From Shinisaurus crocodilurus (Eukaryota > Chordata > Lepidosauria > Squamata > Shinisauridae): 64,000 nt of DNA. The stretch lies in assembly GCA_021292165.1 (NCBI GenBank), contig CM037879.1:269571160-269635159 (forward strand). Reading direction: 5' to 3'. How positions within the stretch are numbered: the first letter of the stretch is position 1; every line of letters begins with the position of its first letter. Positions 1 to 12,117 of this stretch are shown one piece after another. Both the position numbers and the translations under genes were made by a program. The notes beneath the pieces were generated by a model, which ran no database searches, was not told the origin of the DNA, and was given only the letters and a program-made list of their open reading frames with translations.

Positions 1-11
1 TAACAGCTTAC

Positions 12-1103
12 CTGTTTGTTGGCTTTCAACACTGCCCTGAGGGTTGCTATCTGCTCTCGTTTTGTACTCAGCAGGGACTTCAGTTTCAGTATTTCTTCCA
101 TTAAGGCCTCCTTATCTTTATCAATCATAGGTACTAGTTCCCGGGCTGCTGCACGCTGCCGGGACAGCTGCAGTGACCGATCAACAGCCTTCTGCAAGTG
201 CTTGATTTGGTCCCGTATTATGGCATTCAGGTTGTAAATATTCATTGGCTCTTTGCGAATGTCACTGGTGTCGGAAACTGGGGAGGAAGGAGGGGCTGTG
301 ATGACAGGAGAAATTGTGGGTGTCTTTGTTGGACTTTGCTCTTTGTTGGCTTCTGTGCTCTCTTTCGAAATCTGTTCAGTCGGTGTCCTGGCTTCTACCG
401 GAGATGCCATTACTCTCCTGGTCAGCCGTGGAGACAGAAGCCCTCTTGGATCATCAGGTCCCTTTAGGCTCCCACTTCTAGTAACTCTGCTTTGCCTGTA
501 ATAATCCAGCATAACTCTATTAGGAGTTTCATTGTTACACAGACACACATGGTGATAGAGCTGAGCAAGCTCCTCACTGAAAGTCACCAGCTCATCCTGG
601 GCTGTGTTGAGAGTATTATGGTTCTCATTTGCAACACCCGTGATCCTTTGCAATTCCTTTTCCATCTGCACCATTTTCTCATGGCTTTCCTTAGTCGACT
701 TTTCCAGGTTTGTCACCTGTTCATCATATATCTGGATCCTGCTCTCATACTTTGCCTTTTCTTCTGTGTAGTTTTCAACACATTTATTGTATTTCTCTTT
801 TAAAGCCTTTATTTCAGCCTTGAGGTCAATCACCTCTGTAACAGCTACTTTGTATTTGCACTCTAGAATCTCTAAGCCATTGATGTCTACTTCGTAGTCA
901 TGGGTTTCTTCCCCAGAATCTCGGCCTTTCTCAAAATCTACCTCTTTCAGCTCTTTGTTGCTTTGCAGACCCCTCATAGCATTGACATGCTCGGTGAGCC
1001 TGTGGACCCGTTCGTGTTGCTCAGTGAGTGCTCCCTTTGTGTGTTCCAGCTGTGTCTGTGACTCCTGAAGATTAGCCAGGAGAATAGCTTTCTCACGCTC
1101 TAC
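12..1103 (-). CDS. BICD1: BICD1 exon 5 (large coiled-coil exon)
   Basis: This is an internal coding exon of the dynein/dynactin adaptor BICD1, which links the minus-end motor to Rab6 vesicles and other cargo. On the minus strand it starts after an acceptor ending TTATTGCAG and ends in CAG followed by the donor GTAAGC. The 1092 bases are open throughout and give 364 residues, starting VEREKAILLANLQES and ending LRAVLKANKQ, which matches BICD1 about residues 340-703. It covers the middle coiled coil, the conserved block around YHHVCLCNNETPNRVMLDYY, a Ser/Pro-rich linker, and the start of the C-terminal coiled coil (MNIYNLNAIIRDQIKHLQKA). Cargo-binding residues lie in later exons outside the window. 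Both junctions are phase 0. BICD2 is less likely because exons 2-4 follow BICD1 much more closely. Confidence 0.96.
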
Positions 1104-4100
1104 CTGCAATAACCCAGAAAAAAGATATTACTGTCTTTAAAAAGAACCAGGGGTTGAAAAATTTAGGTGCTCAGTAGCCATTGGTACCTAAAAGAATTGA
1201 GCCTGACAACTGGCACCTGGGTTGCTGCAGAGGTCGGGAAGCAGGTTCCTCCTCCAATCTGCTTCCTACGAAATCTCATGGTCTCCTAAGAATGGTCATA
1301 GCCTCTTATGTTTTGCAAAAATCATGTATTCTATTTATGTTATTTGCATACTGCCCTTCATAAAAATGTGCCCCAGGGCAGTTCACAATAAGAAATTAAA
1401 ATTAAATTCAATTACATATTTTTTGTAAACTACAACACAAAACACAAGTAAAAACACCAAAACCCCTTCCAAATTCACTACTTCAGAACCAATTCAGAAA
1501 GCAGAATCGATGAGACAATTTAGTGTGTAAACTATAGCTTTCTTTTCCATCATATCTGAAAAAATCCATTTCATTGAAAATGCCTGGGAAAATAAAAATG
1601 TCTTAGCCTAGACCCCTGCTTTATTATTATTGTTGTTTCTGCTGTTTATAAAGCTTCTAATGTAGGACAAAAAACTCTACAATTAATCAACAAGAACACA
1701 CACACACACACACCTACACACACACACACACACACACACACATCACACATGTTCAGTTATCAAGAATACAGTGCTTTTGTCACCAACACTGCCAACAACT
1801 TTTTTTCCAGATCTAGAAAACTTTAGTTGACCTGTGCACATCATTCTGAATGGTTTAGACATATTTTTAATTTGAAATTTAAGGATTTGAAAAAAAATGA
1901 CATTAGCCTAGCATTGTAAAAATTAAAACACACATACAAACACACACTCACACAAATGAGCCACATCAAGTGTGAACAATGCAACTTGTTTGATGAAAGG
2001 TAATAAAGCCAAGCTTAATTAGTTTGCTTGGTGGTGGCCATTATCATTTCAAAACACTAGACATATAAAGGATTTATGGGAATGTTAGATAGAGATATAA
2101 TTAGGAAAAGCGTTCTGGCAGTATCTTGTTAGGTTCTACATTTGTATTACTGTTGCCAGGCTCAAAATAGACAGAGATCTTGTTCTGACTGATCATCTAT
2201 TATAAATCAGTACATTGAGAAACTGAAAGTGAATACATTTTAATGCAAAAATCATTTAAACTGTGAGCAAAAAGCAAACTGTAGGTCAACACTATAGATA
2301 TTTGTATTTGCAACATTGAACAGAGTAGTTTATACTGCCACGGCTATGGCAAGGTTATAGGTCAGCAAAAAGTGCGGTGGAGGGCCACAAGTGCTGAGAA
2401 GGAGCGAGGGAGGCTGCCTGAGAGTCAGGATGGCTAAAGGAAGTGAAAAATACCGGTAGTATGTAGGGGCAAAACATGAGGAAACAGTGGGTGGTGGAGT
2501 CATGAAGAGTTGGGAAGGGGACGACAAGGAGAAAATAGGACATATAGTACTGTGGGACAGCAGAGGGTGGTGGCAGGAAGACACATCAAGCAGGCATAGA
2601 TTTGCCAGAACAGCATAGAACACAAAATTCTGTCTTTTTTCTGTCATTGCAGCACCATGACGGAAAAATTCTCCCTTCTGTGCATTTCTCAGAATAGGAA
2701 AGGTCCTCTCAGGTGTGTACCTAGGAAGGGCAGTGTGATCAGAGAAGTCAGTAAATTTCACTAATTTATTTGAGCTTGCCAGCCAATAGTGAGGGTGGGA
2801 GAAGAGGAAAACCTTAGCTGGGGTCATTTCAGACAGCCCCCCTTAGAGAAGCAGATGAAATTCGGAACATGGGCAGCACTGGGTCTCACTTCTTCATTGC
2901 CCTCTCTCTGTGGCAGTGGTAACTTTGCCTTTGGATCATGTGCACAGGTGCTTCTCCACAAGCTCAGTTGGAGGGCAAGGTGAAGAAAAGCAGCCAAAGA
3001 CTTAATTCCTCTAGAGCTATACTCCACAGATAGGCTGCAATGACAGCCTTAGGCCTCTAGAACTATATTGCAATACTGTGGGTGTGTTTTCCCACTGGAA
3101 CATGGTTCTGCTTTGTTCACTAACTCAACATATAAAAGTGTGGCTCTGCGTGCCCATCTAAGGGCAGAGGAAGCTAGAAGGAATGGCCCAATCTCATCCT
3201 TTAAAGAAGCAGTTTACACAAAGATCTGGAGAAAACTTTGAATACTGCTGAATAAGTAACATCATCCCTTTTCCCCTGTACTTCCCCCCCCCCTTTTTTT
3301 CCTTTGCATTTAGTTCCCAGGCCAGCCTTTTCTAAATGTATTGAGGGGAAAGAAAAAGATTTAAATAGAAACCAAACATTTTGGTTTTGGGTGGGCTAGT
3401 GTTGCCAATAGTAGATCCAGATTAAATCAAAGGGTTTGGAACTGTGAAATAATATTTGAGGGGTCAAAATTAATTAATAAATGTCTTTGTTTCATTAATG
3501 CCAAGTGGTAGAGGTATTTCTTTACATAACATGATTGAAAGGAAAACTGTTGAAAGCAACCTTGACAGGAGCAGTAAATGCTCAAGCACCTGGCCAATGA
3601 ATCTGATTCCAAAAAAATGAGGATGACTGTGGTTGTCTCATCATTAACGGCACATCTTTACTGTATGAAGCACCATCATATGGCAAAACTACACATTACC
3701 TGCATATATGTGCAACAAAAGCCCAACAGCTGTTTTCAGCTGAGAGGGGAATTTAGAGTACTGAAACAACAGAGTGAGAAGGGCTATATTTAACTCTTCC
3801 TTTGCCCTCCATTTGTTTGCTCCAAATTGCTCTCCAACACAACGCTCCTCCCACCAAGTTCCAAACAAGTATTTATAGGGGGCACATGTGCATTTGGAAC
3901 CCCACAGGGAAGAAATCCCCTTGGGACAGGGATTTCAGGTTGGGAAAGTAGCAGGCATCCTCTTCTCCATCACCACTACTTCTCCATTCCAAATTTCTCA
4001 CCTGAAAACTGCTTTTCCCAAAGAAATGCTTTTGTTACACGCATTTGCAAGTAAGGTGTAGTTCGGCCCTGTATATAGTGCATTATATATTAAACTGCCT

Positions 4101-4126
4101 TTTAAATGTTCAAAGTCAAGTGTTAC
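1104..4126 (-). other. BICD1: BICD1 intron 4
   Basis: A 3.0-kb intron with GT-AG ends. It is mostly AT-rich sequence in which I recognise no gene. It carries a CA microsatellite, a C/T homopolymer run near 3285-3302, and a moderately GC-rich stretch at about 2330-3030 with short open frames on both strands that resemble no protein I know. Confidence 0.9.
1690..1742. repeat. (CA)n microsatellite
   Basis: An interrupted run of CA dinucleotides, with one CT-containing break near the middle. A looser CA-rich tract follows at about 1928-1954. Confidence 0.9.
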
Positions 4127-4564
4127 CTGCATGAGCTGCTGCTTCAGTTTTTGCATTTCGGAGATGTTGAGCTCACTGAAGAGATCAGAGACTGGGTTTA
4201 GAGATTCGCCTTTCCTAACTGTGGGAGTCCGAAAGTCACCATTCAGTTTCATGTGGGGTCCATGAATGTGTCCATTCATTTTGTCATCATTATTAGGTTC
4301 GTTCCCATCCTCTCCAAACTTTAATCCATCTACCGAGATATTAATATGGTTATTATACATACTATCATTTAGATTGATATACTGGGCGAGTTCTTTTCTC
4401 AGGTTGTTCTTTTGCTCCCTCTCATTCTTTAATGTCTCCAGGGCTTCCTCTAGCTGATGTTCAGCAATCTCCTTTAACCGGATGGCATCTTCTAGCTGGC
4501 TATTTAGCAATACAGTCTCTTCCTCAAATCGTTTTATTTCATGCTTCAGACCTTCATATTCAAC
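4127..4564 (-). CDS. BICD1: BICD1 exon 4
   Basis: A phase 0-0 exon of 438 bases (146 residues, about 194-339 of BICD1). The acceptor ends CTAATTCAG and the donor is CAG|GTAACA. The product begins [17 protein letters not shown], continues through the coiled coil [19 protein letters not shown], then a less structured segment around SVDGLKF and [13 protein letters not shown], and ends with [19 protein letters not shown]. The LFSEL element resembles the Spindly-type motif that dynein adaptors use to contact the dynactin pointed end; that role is inferred from family knowledge. Reading through the donor adds unrelated residues, so the splice at LMQ is preferred. Confidence 0.97.
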
Positions 4565-4806
4565 CTGAATTAGATAAGATAGAGAACATTCATAATACTA
4601 AAAGTTGGATTTATAAACAACCTGCCATTTGCTGCATCTGTTGAACTAAGGCACCAAAAAAGGAGAGATTATACATACACAGAATCATTGGTGGGGAAAG
4701 AGCCCAGATATTATTGATTGCGTAAACTGACCACTAAAAAGATGCCTGGAACCATGGTTATTCTGTCATTGTTCTACTCCATCTTCCCTAAAAAGGGTTA
4801 TGTAGT

Positions 4807-4868
4807 GTTTACACCTTTTCCCCACCAACATTATAAATAGGTTTACACCTTTTCCCCACCAACATTAT
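4807..4868. repeat. 28-bp tandem duplication
   Basis: Two near-identical 28-bp copies (GTTTACACCTTTTCCCC...) separated by six bases. This is a simple local duplication with no evident function. Confidence 0.85.
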
Positions 4869-5008
4869 CAGGCATATTTCATGAAGCTAATCTCTCAAGA
4901 AGAATGCATTGATTTTAAAGTGTGCCATCACATGGGACATTTAAAAAGGTAGAATGGAAAATACAAGAGATTTCAGGTCCTTATACATGTCGTTCAGTCC
5001 AGGACTGA

Positions 5009-6866
5009 GGGTGTAATCCTATGGGTTGCACCCTCGTGAGATGGAAGCCCCTGAACTCAGAGGCTGCCTTGCATCTAATGCCCTGCTGAGCTGCTGCTGG
5101 CAGGGTGGGAGGAGCAACAAAGGCAATTTTTGCCTCTCAGTCCTCCATGTTTTGTTTTTTTCTCTGGACGGGCCTCTGAGTCTGTCTAGAGAGGGTGTGC
5201 TGGCACGGGCGGGACTGGAGAGGCCATAGGATTCCTTGTATCCTGGCCTCTCCCCTCCCCTCCCATTGGAATGCCCCCTTACTGACCCCTCCGATGCTGC
5301 TTTTGTGACTTCAGAAAGCAGCTGGCATGGTTCTTTCTGCAGTGGCTGTGAGACATCAGATACTGGAGTCCCCCTTCCAAGGGGTCTACAGCCTCGGAAG
5401 GGGGGGGAATGTGATGAATCCTATGGTCCCTGGGACGCTCTCCCAGGACCATAGGATTAATCTAGGGCAGTGCGATCCTATGAGGCTGGCCATAACCCAC
5501 TGAACTCGGAGGATTATGGGCATCTTTTTTTTTTAATTTTTAATTTAAATTTTTAACGTATATATAACAACCAGGCAATAAATAAAATATCCAATCTATT
5601 ACAGAGATTGCAATAAACCAAAATAAAATAAATCCCCCCCCCAAATTAGAATTTCAAAGGGACAAATCCGGCCGGGCGCCTTTTCCAAAGTCTTTTTCAT
5701 CCACAAAGTAGTCAATTTTGTGATAGGTAAGTGTTTGACGTGTGATGAACTGATGTTAGGTAAATTGTCCTTGTTCTATTGTAGTTTCTTTTTCAGCCAT
5801 TCTGTTGTGTGTTATGTAAGTTTATTGCATCCACATGTGCTGGAAGGCTTGAGGTATTTTTGTTGTAGATGTTCTGTATGAGAATTGGACAAAAGGCCAC
5901 CATTCTGCTTCAAAAGAGTTTGTTTTCTTTTTTCCTCCTGCAGTTCTCATTTTTTGAGTTAATTTTTCAATTAATGCAATTTCCCATACCACATTATACC
6001 AGTGATTGATAGTTAACCCTTTGGCATCTTTCCATCCTCTTGCTATTAATAGTCTGGCTGCTTGTAATAAAAACCTTATTAGGTTCTTATATAATAATTT
6101 TTTATTATCCCTTTAAAAGATGTTTAATATTGCTAATTCTGGAGTTTTATTTATCTCTGTCCCTATAATTTCAGATATTTCTTTGAAAACCATTGTCCAG
6201 AAGCTAGATACCTTCTTGCATGACCACCACATATGTTTGTGTGATCCAATTTCTCCACATGCTCTCCAGCACAGAGGAGAGTAGTTTTTATTAATATAAG
6301 AAATTTTGTGGGGTGTCCAGTGCCATTTTTGTATTATTTTCAGTGAGAGTTCTTTGAATTTTGTTGAAATAGCTTTAAATGGAAATTCATCGTTACCCAT
6401 TCCTCATCTTCTAATTGCATTCCCCATTCTCTTTCCCATTTTCTTTTGAGAGGAAGGCTATTTCAGGATTATGGGCATCTTATTGAGGGTGGGAGGAGCG
6501 CGGTGGATTCCACCATGCTCCCCTCACCCTCAAAAATATATAGATGGCCGATTTCAGCCATGTAGATGTTTTACCTCTCCTCGTGAGAATGAGAGTCTGA
6601 GGAGCTGCCTAGATTCTTCAGAATCCGGCGGAGCCTCGCTCCTCCCCTCCCTGCCCCCAGGAACACCCCCCCACGGGGGAACTGAACACGGTCTTCCGTG
6701 TTCGGTTCCCTGCCGGAGCGGAAATAACCGCACAGGCTACAAGCTGGGGTGTGTGTGTGTGCTCTGCAATGCTGTGACCTTGGAAGGGATTTCCAAGGTT
6801 GCAGTGCCTTCGAGCCCCAATCCTATGTCCACCTGGACAAGGTTGGAGGGACACAGAATTGCACCC
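5009..6866. mobile_element. Harbinger-like non-autonomous DNA element split by L1
   Basis: The outer ends read GGGTGTAATCCTATGG on the left and ATTGCACCC on the right, an imperfect terminal inverted repeat shared with the elements at 50620, 52049 and 55784. The flanking trinucleotides are TGA and TTA, compatible with an aged 3-bp TWA target duplication as in PIF/Harbinger elements. Without the L1 insertion the element is about 0.9 kb. It has no transposase-like frame; the short frames at 5026-5454 and 6471-6878 look like chance. Confidence 0.6.
5527..6464 (-). mobile_element. 5'-truncated L1 LINE fragment
   Basis: A 0.94-kb L1 3' end on the minus strand. The A-rich tail is read on the plus strand as a T run at 5527. 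It is flanked by a perfect 17-bp target duplication, AGGATTATGGGCATCTT, at 5510-5526 and 6465-6481. The 6113-6400 frame (WHWTPHKISYINKNYSPLCW) is the ORF2 C-terminus and is closely similar to the larger L1 at 38031-40597, so both belong to one family. It is truncated and cannot be active. Confidence 0.92.
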
Positions 6867-7560
6867 TTAGAGACATAATCATTTTTTAAAAAAGAGGCAA
6901 ATAAAAAAGACATTCACTATATAGAAACTCACTGGTAGAAGCCTAAATTCAGGAGGCACTGAGGGAGAAAAACTCACAAAAATGTATCAGAGACACAGTT
7001 CTTCTGTGAACAGTTCTACTCTGAAGACATAGAAGATTTAAAAATTAAAAATAAAAATATTTCATTGCATAGTTGAGGGAGAAAAGATTTAATGGAAACA
7101 CCCATTAAGAGTGCTTCCAAACAAACAGTTCCTCCTAGCACTAACAATCAAAAGGCAATGTGCAGCTACTCCATCATTCCCTCCCACATAAATTTTGTAT
7201 TAAGAAAAAAGATGGAAAAAACGTTGGGAAAATATTGGAATGGACAGGTTGCTTACCTGTAACTGTAGTTCTTCGAGTGGTCATCTGTGCAGTCACATAT
7301 ATGGGCTCTGCGCCTGCGCTGAGCTTCCTTCGGAAATTCTTTAGCTGAGGTGAACTGGGCGGGAGCCCCTCCATCATGCCTGCTCCTTAGCGCGGCTCCC
7401 GCCCATTCCCTCAGTTCCCCTGAGATCGCCTATTGCACTGGCAGTTTTTCTTCAGAGCTGCTGCTGCTGCTGCTCTTCTTCTCCTCTCGGCTGAGTACTT
7501 AAAGTTTATTCCTACTCAAACTTTTTCTTCATAAACTTCACCTTTTTCCTCCCTTTCTAT

Positions 7561-7780
7561 TTGGACTGGGACTCGGGAGATCCGGGTTCTAGTCCCCGCT
7601 CAGCCATGAAACTCACTGGGTGACTTTGGGCCAGTCACTGACTCTCAGCCTAACCTACCTCACAGGGTTGTTGTGAGGATAAAATGGAGAGGAGGAGGAG
7701 GATAATAATGTAAGCCGCCTTGGGTTCCTTGCAGGAAAAAAGGTGGGGTATAAATATAATAAATAAATAAATAAAAATAA
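7561..7780 (+). mobile_element. tRNA-derived SINE, 5'-truncated
   Basis: It contains the B-box-like GGTTCTAGTCC, the body GTTGTTGTGAGGATAAAAT and the tail GTAAGCCGCCTTGGG...GGGGTATAAAT followed by AATA repeats. At least three other clear copies occur here (35170, 57393, 62977). The family is probably the squamate Sauria-type SINE; the assignment is from memory of its tail. Confidence 0.85.
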
Positions 7781-8179
7781 TATTTATTGTTGTTGTTGAT
7801 CTGCACTGATGAACCCTTTGATTTCCTTGGGGTTGACGGTGCCGATTATCATCTCTCGACGTGGAGACGGCTTGTCGATTTGGTGGGAAGAAGCTGAAGT
7901 TGGTTGGTCGAGCTGGGCTGTCGACGCCGAAGCCTCGCAACTTGGGGCCGATTGGGCAGGAGTTGCGGGCTTAGAAGGAGGTCAGCCATCTTTCTTGGCT
8001 TTTTTGGGAAAGACTCCTTCCTCCTTTTTTTGTTCCTTGGCACGTTTGTGCACTTTTTTGTCCTTTTTCCTTGCATGCTCCTCTTGAGGAGATGGAGAAG
8101 GAGCTGCCTTTGAAGTTGTTCCTCTCGGCATAGATGGTCCCGCTGCCGAGAGTGTCTCTTGCCACAGCGTGGTTTTTAA

Positions 8180-8347
8180 TTACAGGGCCCGCTGTTTCCT
8201 AGTTGGTTTGGTGAAGGCCTGGCAATGCTTGCAGGTCAGCACGATGTGGCCTTGCCCCAAGCAAAGAAGGCATAAAGAATGCCCATCGGCTGGGGGTAAT
8301 TTAGCCCCACAGCCTGTGCACTTTCTAAACGGGGCTTTAAGAGCCAT
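8180..8347 (-). pseudogene. DIRS gag N-terminus with zinc-binding motif
   Basis: A 55-residue frame starting MALKAPFRKCTGCGAKLPP and ending in a stop. It shows paired CxxC motifs (CTGC, CLLC, CKHC) with KLPPADGHSLCLLCLG, like the start of DIRS gag. The same block occurs in the larger DIRS copy at 42443. Lysine-rich gag-like sequence continues downstream on the minus strand (8140-7800) in other frames. The plus-strand frames here are antisense to it. Confidence 0.65.
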
Positions 8348-8830
8348 TTTATCAAATTAGAAGAAGTAGGAAAGATCGATAGAGAAAGATGATAATGGTT
8401 TTTTTAAAATTTTGTCGTAGAAAGGGAGGAAAAAGGTGAAGTTTATGAGGAAAAAGTTGGAGTAGGAATAAACTTTAAGTACTCAGTCGAGAGAAGAAGA
8501 AGAAGAAGAAGCTCTGAAGAAAAACTGCCAGTGCAATAGGCGGTCGAAGAGGAACTGAGGGAATGGGCGGGAGCTGCGCTAAGGAGCAGGTGCGATGGGG
8601 GAGGGGCTCCCACCCAGTTCACCTCAGCTAAAGAATTTCCGAAGGAAGCTCAGCGCAGGCGCAGAGCCCATATGTGTGACTGCACAGAGACCACGAAGAA
8701 GAACCCCATAAAATTCTGAGTTTGAGACAGGCAACTGAACAATAAAAGTCTCATCTAGATGCTTAGTACTAATTCATGCAAGTATGAATTTTATTTTGTC
8801 AGGCATCTTTTTGTATACATTAAGACCAGT

Positions 8831-8932
8831 TAGGCTGCAATCTCATATACCCTTACTTTAGAGTAAAACCCATTTAATGTAGTAGGGCTTACTTCTGAGT
8901 AGACATGCATAGCATTGTGCTGTACGAGTGTT
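8831..8932. mobile_element. Small palindromic MITE-like repeat
   Basis: Ends GGCTGCAATCTCATA and GCATTGTGCTGTA are roughly inverted. The body includes CTTACTTCTGAGTAGACATG. Similar pieces occur at 28757-28832 and 57720-57781, so this is a dispersed family. Confidence 0.55.
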
Positions 8933-11057
8933 GTTGTTGTTGTTTAAAAACAACAACAGACATAGCAAAACCTAATTGTGAGAAGGGAGACATTTGAAAG
9001 ATTGCACTAAAACATATAAATGTTCCCAGGAAAACACACGTCCAAATTCTCTAGTCAAATGTATCCATATTCATATATCATGAGAGAGGACTGGCTCTTT
9101 ACTAACAGCAGAAGAAACACAAATGATTTCTTGTGTGACAGAATCAGCATATATTTATATGCTATTCAAGTAATACAGTTACTATGTAATGAGTAATCTC
9201 ATTAGTTAATCAGTTCTTATCATATGGTGTAATTAGCAGTGAAATTTTATCTTGAAAATGAGAGCAATTTCCCGAGTTACAAGAAAACAAAAATGACACA
9301 AACTTGCCTCTTTTGAAAACATTTTTTTAAGAAGCCAAGCACGGCCTATGTTTACAATCTGCTGTTTGTGTTCATTATACAGTAGAATGATGTGGGATAT
9401 CAATTACGGTACTTCTAAATATAGTATGGGATCCAAAAAGCTATTTTAGGTAAGCCGAATGGCTTGCAAGTCCCAGTGAGGTTGTGATTATTGCTTTGAA
9501 TAGTTTATACCCTACCACCGCCATGCAATATCACAAATTGCATCTGAGATTCCCCTTCAGTTTTTCAAATGTCTTCTGTCACACTGCAAGGGCTGTCTCT
9601 GTTTGGGAAATAAAAGCCCAAATCCCGACTGAGCACACAGGATGGTTCTTCAGATTATGGCCGTTGTAATTTCTGGTGACATCACTGACGATCCGAAAAG
9701 GCTATAGTTCACCAGTGCAGAACCTCAGGCCCAGGAGCCAAATCCATCTTACTTGGGGAGCCAGTCCAGCCCTCTGGGGTTCCCCAGAAGGCACTGACCC
9801 CCTGTCCCCCAACCACCGATCATTTGGTGGTAGCTCACTCACTGCACCAGCTTCATGGAAAGGAATAAGGATCACACATCTGTGGACAGAAGTACATAAT
9901 ACAGAATGGCACCAAAAATGGCCTCTCTGTGTCAAGTTCTCCCCATCCCCTTTTCCTTCGTTATGAGTAAAGTCATTTATCCTATATTGTGACATAATTG
10001 CAGCCACATCCTTGGCTGCCACTAGTGGGGGAAAGGGAAATGTATAGCATGATGGCATTACAAGATGGGAAGTGATTCTGCATGTGTAAGGCAGAATTCT
10101 TGCCTCTTGAACCCTGGGGTATATGTCTCAAACTAGGGTCTCCAGCAGTTAAGTTCCAGCACCTTACCTCCTTCAACACCAGTGCTCTATTTACATGGTA
10201 AGCCTGGCAAACTGAGCTCTGTGTTTCATCTAGAATGCAGAACCAGTCTGCCTGAGCACTTATTCAGCTGACCCCCAAGGGCCAATCCCTGTCCACCATG
10301 CCCTAGAAACCCTTAGCCTCAGAGATAGCTCTCCAGTGTGAGTCCATTCTCTCTGGTGTGATGACACTGCCTAAGCAACCACTCCTTTTCCGATTGCTAC
10401 CTTGAATATTGACCGCAGCCTGATTTTGACTAAACCCCTGCTGTGGTCCTCTTGATCCTCTATTGCTGCCCTGGAATTCAACCTCTGTTTGTTTTGGATC
10501 CTGCACCTGCTTCTGGCTCAATTGGCTTGCCAGCCATCTCCCAACCCAATTCCAGAACCTGGAGCCTGACCCTGGCAACACATTACAAAATAGAGGGGAA
10601 GAACTCAACACAAACATGTCCTTTTTGGTGGCATCCCTGTCTCATGTGTAATGTATTGTTCTGCCCTGTGTATCTGTTTGAAAGGCAGTGTTGATGAGGA
10701 AGAGGACTAAACTGGAAGATCTGGTGCTAAGTAACATGGCCCTTTAGTGGTGGCAAAACATGGGTTATGGGGCTATTGATTACTAAATTGATATAAAAAC
10801 ATTTAGCCAAATTGCATTGTGATGCATACAAGTCATAATTAATCACATATCAAAATCTCTAGAATTGTTACATTAAAATGACTGTGTGGCCCTTAGCACT
10901 GCTGGTCAACTAAGTCACTGGTCTTCAACTGGTGGCTCAGGACCCGCTACTGGGTTGCTGCCTGACCTAAGGTGGGCCACAACAGAAGCACTACCACTAT
11001 ACAACTGTATGGTAAAAATTAAGAAGTGGGTCCCGAAATGCATTTTTGGGCTAAGGA

Positions 11058-11600
11058 CAGGGTTGCAAAAAATCAAAACAATTGATTTTTTTATTTAAAT
11101 CAATTATTTTCTTTTTATTTAATCAATCCCCCCCCAAATAGTAAAATTAATTTCAAAATTAATTTGTACCACATGTACAAACAGCCTACACTTAATAGTT
11201 AAGAACACCAAATTATACACCATTATTAGCTTCCGCCGTGCATTAAAAACGTGGCTCTTCAGGCGGGAATATGGGGTGGGTTAGGATTTTTAAGTTTTGT
11301 TCTGTTTTTAATTGTGTTTTATACTGTGTGTGTGTGTGTTCCCCCCACCTTGTATTTTATTGGATTGTAAATCGCTCAGAGTGGCCGGATGTCTGGCCAG
11401 ATGGGCGATTCATAAATATAACTAATAAATAAATAAATAAATACAGAAAACATTAATCAGAACTTGGCTACCTACACGACAGGGTTGCAAAAAAAATCAT
11501 GATTTTTTGCAAAAAATCAAAAAAATCGATTTTTATTGATGATTAATCAATGATTTAATCATTGATTTAAATCATTCTGATTTAAATCATTGCAGCCCTG
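11058..11600. mobile_element. hAT-like element nested in the previous one
   Basis: It begins CAGGGTTGCAA and ends TTGCAGCCCTG, with AT-rich GATTTAAATCA repeats inside both ends. It is flanked by GCTAAGGA and GCTAAGGG, a 7 of 8 match for the 8-bp hAT target duplication. It contains an L2-like LINE 3' end. Confidence 0.75.
11230..11450 (+). mobile_element. L2-like LINE 3' end
   Basis: It matches the 3' end of the LINE at 54150-54933 read on the opposite strand (GTGGCTCTTCAGGCGGGAATATGG, then a region around CTGGCCAGATGGGCGAT) and ends in an AATA-repeat tail. The frame is too short to be coding. Confidence 0.75.
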
Positions 11601-11773
11601 GCTAAGGGTGGGCCCCAGGTCTGAAAAGGTTGAAGACTAGTGTATAAGGTAACCTTTGACAAATTCCTAATTTGCTATGCTTTAATTTTTTCCATTTAAT
11701 TTTTTCTGTATTTTTAAAATACAGATGGATACTGATATACTGACAAAAATGATGGAGAACATTATTATACTAT

Positions 11774-12117
11774 GAGCTTTTCTATACGAGGCTATTAATC
11801 TGCTGTATCTACTTTTGGTTTCATTGCAGAATCCAAGAACTACACAAGGAGCACTTTCTTTCCTGCTTTTCGGCTACATAACCTCTAGGTGGCACTGTGG
11901 TACAGCAGAATAGTACAAATACACAAGAGGAAATCGTACTTTCTTTCACTTTCACAATTAAATGCTGCATTTTCCCTGCTTTAAAAAAACTTGTTGAAAG
12001 TGCTGATTAGACACAGAAGCGAAACTGGAGGGTCATGTCGTCACCTAAAGAACACATAAACAACCGTGAATAGGGAATGACAAGAGCACATTAAAATACC
12101 TTGTATAAAAAAGTTCT
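11774..12117. mobile_element. MITE family A, copy 1
   Basis: About 344 bp with inverted ends (GAGCTTTTCTATACGAGGC and CCTTGTATAAAAAAGTTC). It is similar along its length to 27892-28234, sharing AGGTGGCACTGTGGTA, ACTGGAGGGTCA and TAGGGAATGACAAG. No coding capacity. Confidence 0.7.

Larger units (their letters stand above)
7245..8705 (-). mobile_element. Internally deleted DIRS element with long inverted repeats
   Basis: Two arms of about 290 bp (7264-7560 and 8418-8703) are inverted copies of each other. They share GGGCTCTGCGCCTGCGC, the segment around GAAATTCTTTAGCTGAGG, and ACTTAAAGTTTATTCCTACT. Between them lies the start of a DIRS gag gene, so this is a tyrosine-recombinase retrotransposon that has lost the reverse transcriptase and recombinase. 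There is no target duplication, as expected for DIRS. A SINE sits at the inner edge of the left arm. The arms are related to the fragments at 25745-26075 and 42540-42975. Confidence 0.78.
10916..11642. mobile_element. Old hAT-like MITE (outer)
   Basis: The left end CACTGGTCTTCAACT and right end GGTTGAAGACTAGTG form a terminal inverted repeat of hAT type. The flanks do not show a clean 8-bp duplication, so it is old. It was later split by the element at 11058-11600. Confidence 0.6.

Noticed and set aside
2330..2827. A 165-residue minus-strand frame in intron 4
   Set aside because: No recognisable domain, competing frames on both strands, and no splice or promoter context.
4127..4510. A free-standing 170-residue gene starting at the internal Met
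   Set aside because: It is BICD1 exon 4 read through its donor; the residues after LMQ do not match BICD1.
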